In this document: in pieces, positions 8,355-12,843 of the stretch
How the letters are laid out: each line of letters begins with the position of its first letter
Position numbering within the stretch: the first letter of the stretch is position 1
NCBI GenBank assembly: GCA_002373755.1
Contig: DFJU01000102.1
Coordinates: forward strand, 1 to 12,843
Direction of reading: 5' to 3'
Length of the DNA: 12,843 nt
Source of the DNA: Bacteroidales bacterium UBA3663
Lineage (GTDB): Bacteria; Bacteroidota; Bacteroidia; Bacteroidales; UBA3663
The notes under the pieces: generated by a model
What the model saw: only the letters and a program-made list of their open reading frames with translations
Told to the model about the DNA's origin: nothing
The model's database searches: none
Made by a program: the position numbers and the translations under genes

Positions 8355-8864
8355 TCAGTATCCCAACTTGCTGAGCACCTCTTTTGAGATGTCGATTTTT
8401 GGCGATGCGAAGATTATCGACTCGGCCGATGAACGGTCAATGACCATCGAATAGTTGTTGCGCTCGGCGATTTCCTTGACGGCGTTGTAGATGTCGTCCT
8501 GAATGTGGCCGACCAGACTGTTGCGCTTCTGGTAAAGCTCGCCTTCGGGGCCGAAGTACTTCAGGCGAAGGTCCTGCACCTCTTTTTCTTTGGCAACGAT
8601 GGCATTCTCCTTGGCCGTCTTCTGGTCGGCGGTGAGGAACACCATGTCGGCCTGATACTGCTTGTACATCGATTCGGCTTCGGCGGCCAATGCCTCGACT
8701 TCGCTCTGCCAGCGCTTGGAAATCTGGTCGAGCTGCTCGTTGGCCATTTCATACTGCGGAATCTTCTTCAGGATGTAGTCCATATCGATCAACGCATATT
8801 TCTGCGCAAAGCTGCTTGCACTGATCAGCATCATGGCGATGCCTGCTAAAAGGATCTTTTTCAT
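8355..8864 (-). CDS. ompH: OmpH/Skp-family periplasmic chaperone (first copy)
   Basis: The product has 169 residues. I start at the ATG whose first base is 8864, because it begins directly with a signal peptide (MKKILLAGIAMMLISASSFA, cleavage before QKYALID); an upstream ATG would add 20 hydrophilic residues in front. After cleavage comes the first strand KYALIDMDYILKKIPQYEMA (22-41), then a long coiled coil (about 42-125) that includes TADQKTAKENAIVAKEKEVQ, then the closing strand region NNYSMVIDRSSAESIIFASP (135-154). This is the Skp fold: a trimeric chaperone that carries outer-membrane proteins through the periplasm. It lies 129 bases after bamA, in the same direction, which fits delivery of substrates to BamA. 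It differs enough from the second copy that they may not be interchangeable. Confidence 0.92.
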   Translation of the reverse strand: MKKILLAGIAMMLISASSFAQKYALIDMDYILKKIPQYEMANEQLDQISKRWQSEVEALAAEAESMYKQYQADMVFLTADQKTAKENAIVAKEKEVQDLRLKYFGPEGELYQKRNSLVGHIQDDIYNAVKEIAERNNYSMVIDRSSAESIIFASPKIDISKEVLSKLGY

Positions 8865-8993
8865 AGCGGTAATAATTTTTGTTTGATGAATTCTTGTGTC
8901 CGGTTTCGTCGGTCGCGTTGCCATTCAGACGGACTTCAGCTCTTCAAGTTTAATCGGAAGTGTGCGGGATGGCATTTCCCCCCCGCCACAGGG

Positions 8994-11738
8994 TCAGAAC
9001 TCCTGTCCGATGACGAAGTGGAAGTTCGAACCGCTGTTGCTCGACGAACCGAAGCACTTGTCGAAGCCGTAGCCCCAGTCGATGCCCAACATACCGATCA
9101 TCGGCAGGAAGATGCGCACGCCGGCGCCCATCGAACGCTTCAGGGCAAACGGATTGAAGTGCTTGAACGACCGCCACGCATTGCCGGCCTCGGCGAAGGC
9201 CAGACCATAGATGGTGCTTGAGCTTTCGAGCATGAACGGGAAGCGCAGTTCGGCCACAAAACGCGCGTAGCAGGTTGCGACATCGGTGCCGTAGCCCGAG
9301 GTAATGGCGCCATTCTCGTAGCCACGCAGCGGGATGTATTCGGTGATGTAGCTCGACGAATAGTAGGAATTGCCGTCGCCACCCATGTAGTAGCTGTCGA
9401 ACGGCGACTTCTTGTATTTGTTGTAGTGACCCAGGAAGCCCATGTCCGAACGGGTGTGGAACACAAGCGTGTGTTTGCCCGACGTGAGCGGCGTGAAGGT
9501 CTTGGTCGAGAACTTGATCTTGTAGAACTCCAGCCACTTCATCTTCTCCTTCGAGTATTTGTCATCGTCGTCGGCATACTTGTTCTTGCCCTCGAAGAGC
9601 GAATAGGGCGGTGTCACCTCACCGTCGATGGTGAACGAAGAACCGCTGCGGGTGAAGTACGGATTGTCGATGGAGTTGCGCGAGAGGACTGCCTCGAACG
9701 AGAAGCTGTTGGACGTGCCGTTGGTCACAGGGAAATACTGCCAGTCCTTCAGGATATAGACGTGGTAGTTGAGCGACGTCTGGAGCGAGAACCAGTCGTC
9801 AGGCCAGCTCAAACGCTTGCCGAAGCCCAACGATGCACCGATCATCTGAATCGACTTGTCGGGGTCGATGGCATAGTCGTAGCTCGATGACGAACCACCG
9901 TAGCTACCGTAGTTGCCGTAGTACGACGAGCCATAGTAGCTGCTCAGGTAGTTGCTGTTGTAGTAGCGCGAGTTGATGTCCGACTGACGCGAATAGAACA
10001 TCGACACGCTGAACGAATTGGGTCGTTTGCCGCCGAACCATGGGTTGACGTATTGCATCGAGTACGACTGATAGTACTTCGCGTTGGTCTGTGCCGAGAT
10101 GGTGAAGGTCTCGCCTTCGCCCGACGGATAGATGCCATGATAGCGTTCGGGGTGGAACAGATCCTTCATCGAGATGTTGGTCAACTTGAGCGAAATGCGG
10201 CCGATGAGACCCGTCGAACCCCAGCCGAGCGAGAATTCAATCTGGTCGTTTGCCTTCGACTCGAGGTCGTAGATGATGTCAACCGTACCGTCTTCGGCAT
10301 TTGGCACCGGACGCGGATTCATCTTTTCGGGATCGAAATGGCCGGTCTGGGCCAACTCACGTGCCGAACGGATGAGGTCGGACTTGGAGAATAGTTCGCC
10401 CGGGCGCGTGCGCAACTCGCGGCGCACCACATGCTCGTACAGGCGGTCGTTGCCGTTGATCACAACCTTGTTGATGTGCGCCTGCGGACCCTCGGTGATA
10501 CGCAGTTCGAGGTCAACGCTGTCGCCGTCGATGTTCACTTCGATTGGGGTCAGGTGGAAGAAGAGGTAGCCCTGATCCATGTAGAGCGTGCCGATGCCAT
10601 CTTCATCCTCGTCGATGCGCTTCTTGAGCTTCACCTGATTATAGACATCGCCGCGCTGCATCTGCAAACGGGCCAGAATGTCCTCGCTCGATTCGACGGA
10701 ATTGCCCACTACGTCAATATTGCGCACGTAGTAACGCTGTCCCTCCTCCAGATGGATGGTGACATCGACGTGCTTTTCGTCATATTTCGACACCGAGTCG
10801 CTCACAATGCGGGCATCGCGGAATCCGAGTTCGTGATATTTGTCGATGAGTGCTTTCTTGTCGGCCTTATAGAGGTCGTCGGTGAACTTCTTTGCGCGGA
10901 ACATGTTGTACCACTTGTGGCGGGCATTGGTCTTCTTCAACGCACGGTTTGCGCCGCGATAGGTCATGTAGTTCTTCTTGAAGACTGGCCAGTAGCGCAC
11001 GCCGACCGAATCCCAATAGGCAAGGCCGTCGATGTTGAGTGCGTGAACCTTGACCTTGTCGTGCTTATCGACATAGACCGTCAGATCGACCATATTTTCG
11101 CCGACTTCGCTGTCGGTCTGATAGATTTCGACGTCGGCATTCTTGTAGCCCTTCTCGTCGTAGTAGCGCTTGATGAGCTTCTTTGCGCGGTCGATGATGT
11201 TCGGCGTCACCTGGCTGCCCTTTGCCACGCCCATCTGCAGGTCAAGGTCTTCGCGCTCGCTCTTCTTCACGCCGTCATATTCGATGTTGGCGATGCGCGG
11301 ACGCTGCTGCAATGCGATCTTGATCCAACAGTCGTTGCCACGCACCTTCTCAAGCGTGATGCGCACGTCGCTGAACAGTCCCTGCTTCCAGAATCGCTTG
11401 ATGGCCTTGGTGATTTCGTCGCCCGGCACCGAGATCGTCTGGCCGACCGAAAGACCCGAGAAACCGATCAGCACGAAGTCCTCGTAGTTGTCGGCGCCGG
11501 TCACTTCGATGCCCTGGATGGTGTATTTGCGCGACACTGTGCTCGAGTGGTTGACCGTCGGGCTATAAACGGTATCGTTGGGTACAGCTGCACGTGCTGC
11601 GACGGAATCCACTTTCGTCGGTTCTGTTTCGATGCTGTCGGGAGCGGCAGGCACTGCTGTGCTGAGGCTGTCTGCTTGCTGAGCCCACGCGAGGGCTGAG
11701 GTCGCTATAAAGGCGAACAGAAGACTTAACTTCTTCAT
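8994..11738 (-). CDS. bamA: Outer membrane protein assembly factor BamA (Omp85)
   Basis: The 914-residue protein is the central insertase that folds beta-barrel proteins into the outer membrane. It has a signal peptide (1-19, MKKLSLLFAFIATSALAWA) and a Ser/Ala/Pro-rich spacer (20-71). Five POTRA repeats follow at about 72-147, 148-226, 227-334, 335-416 and 417-497; these include RFWKQGLFSDVRITLE, EEGQRYYVRNIDVVGN and PGELFSKSDLIRSARELAQT. The barrel runs from about 498, beginning near FSLGWGSTGLIGRISL. The lid-loop motif RGYEN (805-809) and a terminal beta strand ending in Phe (NFHFVIGQEF) are present. The protein is about 100 residues longer than E. coli BamA (810). The extra length comes mainly from the N-terminal spacer, a larger third POTRA and barrel loops, one being very rich in Tyr, Ser and Gly (590-622). 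It lies 70 bases after uppS and before the ompH chaperones, a standard Bacteroidales arrangement. Confidence 0.96.
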   Translation of the reverse strand: MKKLSLLFAFIATSALAWAQQADSLSTAVPAAPDSIETEPTKVDSVAARAAVPNDTVYSPTVNHSSTVSRKYTIQGIEVTGADNYEDFVLIGFSGLSVGQTISVPGDEITKAIKRFWKQGLFSDVRITLEKVRGNDCWIKIALQQRPRIANIEYDGVKKSEREDLDLQMGVAKGSQVTPNIIDRAKKLIKRYYDEKGYKNADVEIYQTDSEVGENMVDLTVYVDKHDKVKVHALNIDGLAYWDSVGVRYWPVFKKNYMTYRGANRALKKTNARHKWYNMFRAKKFTDDLYKADKKALIDKYHELGFRDARIVSDSVSKYDEKHVDVTIHLEEGQRYYVRNIDVVGNSVESSEDILARLQMQRGDVYNQVKLKKRIDEDEDGIGTLYMDQGYLFFHLTPIEVNIDGDSVDLELRITEGPQAHINKVVINGNDRLYEHVVRRELRTRPGELFSKSDLIRSARELAQTGHFDPEKMNPRPVPNAEDGTVDIIYDLESKANDQIEFSLGWGSTGLIGRISLKLTNISMKDLFHPERYHGIYPSGEGETFTISAQTNAKYYQSYSMQYVNPWFGGKRPNSFSVSMFYSRQSDINSRYYNSNYLSSYYGSSYYGNYGSYGGSSSSYDYAIDPDKSIQMIGASLGFGKRLSWPDDWFSLQTSLNYHVYILKDWQYFPVTNGTSNSFSFEAVLSRNSIDNPYFTRSGSSFTIDGEVTPPYSLFEGKNKYADDDDKYSKEKMKWLEFYKIKFSTKTFTPLTSGKHTLVFHTRSDMGFLGHYNKYKKSPFDSYYMGGDGNSYYSSSYITEYIPLRGYENGAITSGYGTDVATCYARFVAELRFPFMLESSSTIYGLAFAEAGNAWRSFKHFNPFALKRSMGAGVRIFLPMIGMLGIDWGYGFDKCFGSSSNSGSNFHFVIGQEF

Positions 11739-11808
11739 TTATCTGTATGGATATCTTTTAGCTTGCTTTGTTTCGATGTCTGGCACGGCCAATGCTGTCG
11801 GCCAAGGT

Positions 11809-12567
11809 TCATTTCTGTTTTTCCTCTTCCTGCACCTGGGCCGATGTCTTGCCGAAGCGACGTTCGCGGCCCTGATAGTCCAGAATGGCATCGTACAACT
11901 CCGATGCTCCGAAGTCGGGCCAGAAGGTGTCGCAGAAATAGAGTTCGCTGTAGGCAATCTGCCAGAGCAGGTAGTTCGAGACGCGCTGCTCGCCGCCCGT
12001 GCGGATGAGCAGTTCGGGGTCGGGCATTCCGGCCGTCTGTAGGTTGTCGCTGATGGTCTGTTCGGTAATCTCGTCGGCCGAAAGCTCACCTGCCTGAATC
12101 TTGCGGGCGATGCGCTGCATGGTGCCGGCCAACTCGTTGCGCGAACCGTAGTTGAAGGCGACCACAAGGGTGATGACCTTGCCGTCTTTGGCCTCCTCCA
12201 TGCATTGCATGGTCTTCGTGCGGGCGAATTCGGGCATACGGTCGATGTCGCCCAGAATCTGCAGGCGCACACCCTTGCGTATCAGCTCCTCCTTCTCTTT
12301 GTCGATGCCCCACGCGATGAGGTTCATCAGCGCATCGACCTCCTCCTTCGGGCGGTTCCAGTTTTCGGTCGAGAAGGTATAGACGGTCAGATATTTGATT
12401 CCGGCCTTGCCTGCGGCTTCGAGCACGTTGTGCAATGCTCCGATGCCGGCCTTGTGGCCCTCGCTGCGGTCCTTGCCCTGTGCCTTGGCCCATCGGCCGT
12501 TGCCGTCCATGATGATTGCGACATGCTTCGGCATGCGGCTTTTATCGAGTTGTTCAAGAGTTGCCAT
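11809..12567 (-). CDS. uppS: Undecaprenyl diphosphate synthase (cis-prenyltransferase)
   Basis: The 252-residue soluble enzyme condenses eight isopentenyl diphosphates onto farnesyl diphosphate in cis, giving the C55 lipid carrier for peptidoglycan and surface glycans. All signature blocks are present: HVAIIMDGNGRWAKAQGKDR (15-34) with catalytic Asp21 (E. coli Asp26) and the diphosphate-binding GNGR, then EGHKAG (36-41), TVYTFSTENWNRP (61-73), and RTGGEQRVSNYLLWQIAYSE (189-208), which binds Mg2+ and isopentenyl diphosphate. The length fits the family. The ATG start places MDGNGRW at the usual distance from the N-terminus. The tail after RERRFGK is charged. It is the first intact gene of the minus-strand envelope cluster; the 73-base gap upstream holds GGAGT-type repeats and no clear promoter, so the transcript may begin further upstream. 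Confidence 0.97.
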   Translation of the reverse strand: MATLEQLDKSRMPKHVAIIMDGNGRWAKAQGKDRSEGHKAGIGALHNVLEAAGKAGIKYLTVYTFSTENWNRPKEEVDALMNLIAWGIDKEKEELIRKGVRLQILGDIDRMPEFARTKTMQCMEEAKDGKVITLVVAFNYGSRNELAGTMQRIARKIQAGELSADEITEQTISDNLQTAGMPDPELLIRTGGEQRVSNYLLWQIAYSELYFCDTFWPDFGASELYDAILDYQGRERRFGKTSAQVQEEEKQK

Positions 12568-12588
12568 AGTTTTTTATTTGGTATTGAA

Positions 12589-12622
12589 GGGGAGTGAAAG
12601 GGGAGTAAAAATGGAGTAAAAG
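12589..12622. repeat. Imperfect GGGGAGTRAAA direct repeats upstream of uppS
   Basis: On the plus strand, GGGGAGTGAAA (12589-12599), GGGGAGTAAAAA (12600-12611) and TGGAGTAAAAG (12612-12622) follow each other with a period of 11-12 bases. They fill most of the gap between the uppS start and the stop of the umuD-like remnant. On the transcribed (minus) strand they read as TTTnACTCC blocks in the uppS leader. The period is near one helical turn, which would suit repeated protein binding on one DNA face, but this is only suggestive. Confidence 0.55.
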
Positions 12623-12640
12623 TGACGTTTGTCGGGGTTT

Positions 12641-12843
12641 TCAAAGGCCAACGACAATATCCCCATCCTGAGCTTCGACGGAACGGTCAATGACAGCAAT
12701 ATCACCATCATTGATGCCAGCTTCAATCATCGAATCACCTTCCACCTTGCCATAGAATGTTGCTTCTGGATTCCGAATCAGATCACGATTGAAATCCAGT
12801 GTCTCGTGACTATAATCTTCAGCAGGTGATGGAAATCCGGCTT
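12641..12843 (-). pseudogene. umuD: UmuD/LexA-type S24 peptidase, 3'-truncated (5' end outside window)
   Basis: The frame is open at the right edge and ends at the TGA 12643-12641, leaving 66 visible residues. They match UmuD closely: [16 protein letters not shown] at the edge, with the Ala-Gly self-cleavage site and the FPSPA motif, then a [20 protein letters not shown] segment carrying the catalytic Ser of GDSM, then [20 protein letters not shown]. In UmuD, which becomes the active subunit of DNA polymerase V after RecA-stimulated self-cleavage, about 45 further residues should follow, including the catalytic Lys in a GEFTxKKL-like strand. Here DGDIVV is followed by Gly-Leu and a stop, and neither other frame downstream looks like UmuD. 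The gene therefore lacks half its catalytic dyad and is probably inactive. It lies 73 bases upstream of uppS, and no umuC is present in the window. Confidence 0.85.

Noticed and set aside
8865..8924. Upstream ATG adding 20 residues to the first OmpH
   Set aside because: It would bury the signal peptide behind a hydrophilic stretch. The internal ATG gives a standard MKK signal peptide.
8978..8984. Run of seven C between bamA and ompH as a phase-variation tract
   Set aside because: It lies in the non-coding gap just past the bamA stop and cannot shift a frame. It is too short and poorly placed to suggest promoter spacing control.
10431..11699. 422-residue open frame opposite bamA
   Set aside because: Antisense shadow. 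Long hydrophobic-looking runs come from the complement of common BamA codons; BamA POTRA motifs explain the region.
12629..12829. 66-residue plus-strand open frame at the right edge
   Set aside because: The opposite strand encodes a clear UmuD-like sequence over the same bases. The plus frame has no family resemblance.

Overview
The window looks like a chromosomal segment from a member of the Bacteroidota, most likely order Bacteroidales. The evidence is the FtsQ/FtsA/FtsZ sequences, the tandem OmpH-family genes next to bamA, the general lack of Shine-Dalgarno sites before start codons, and the family-level character of the proteins. Base composition is fairly GC-rich for the group; I could not assign a genus. 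It is mostly core envelope and cell-division DNA. I see no mobile element, CRISPR array, tRNA or rRNA.

Plus strand, 1-6256: the 3' end of murC, closed by a clear hairpin terminator, then ftsQ-ftsA-ftsZ and an ABC-F ATPase of the YbiT type. MurC makes the UDP-MurNAc-L-Ala precursor. FtsZ polymerises into the division ring, FtsA ties it to the membrane, and FtsQ links the ring to the periplasmic septal wall machinery. The ABC-F protein probably acts on ribosomes. A 15-bp perfect hairpin separates this block from the convergent minus-strand genes.

Minus strand, 12843-6370 (read right to left): a 3'-truncated umuD-like remnant, uppS (undecaprenyl diphosphate synthase, source of the lipid carrier), bamA (outer-membrane protein insertase), two tandem ompH/skp-type periplasmic chaperones, a terminator, and sstT (Na+/serine-threonine symporter). 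uppS-bamA-ompH-ompH is a coherent envelope-biogenesis cluster.

The most unusual feature is in FtsZ. The linker between the GTPase domain and the C-terminal peptide is expanded to about 200 residues. It contains a segment that reads as a chitobiase/beta-hexosaminidase C-terminal (CHB_HEX_C_1/Fn3-associated type) beta-sandwich, a module normally found on secreted proteins. Second, the ABC-F protein shows matched decay: NBD1 has lost its signature motif, and NBD2 has lost Walker A and the catalytic Glu. This predicts one live and one dead ATP site. Third, the umuD-like gene keeps its cleavage site and catalytic Ser but stops before the catalytic Lys. Smaller observations are a Tyr/Ser/Gly-rich loop in BamA, a Gln in the FtsA nucleotide loop, and short imperfect repeats in two intergenic gaps.
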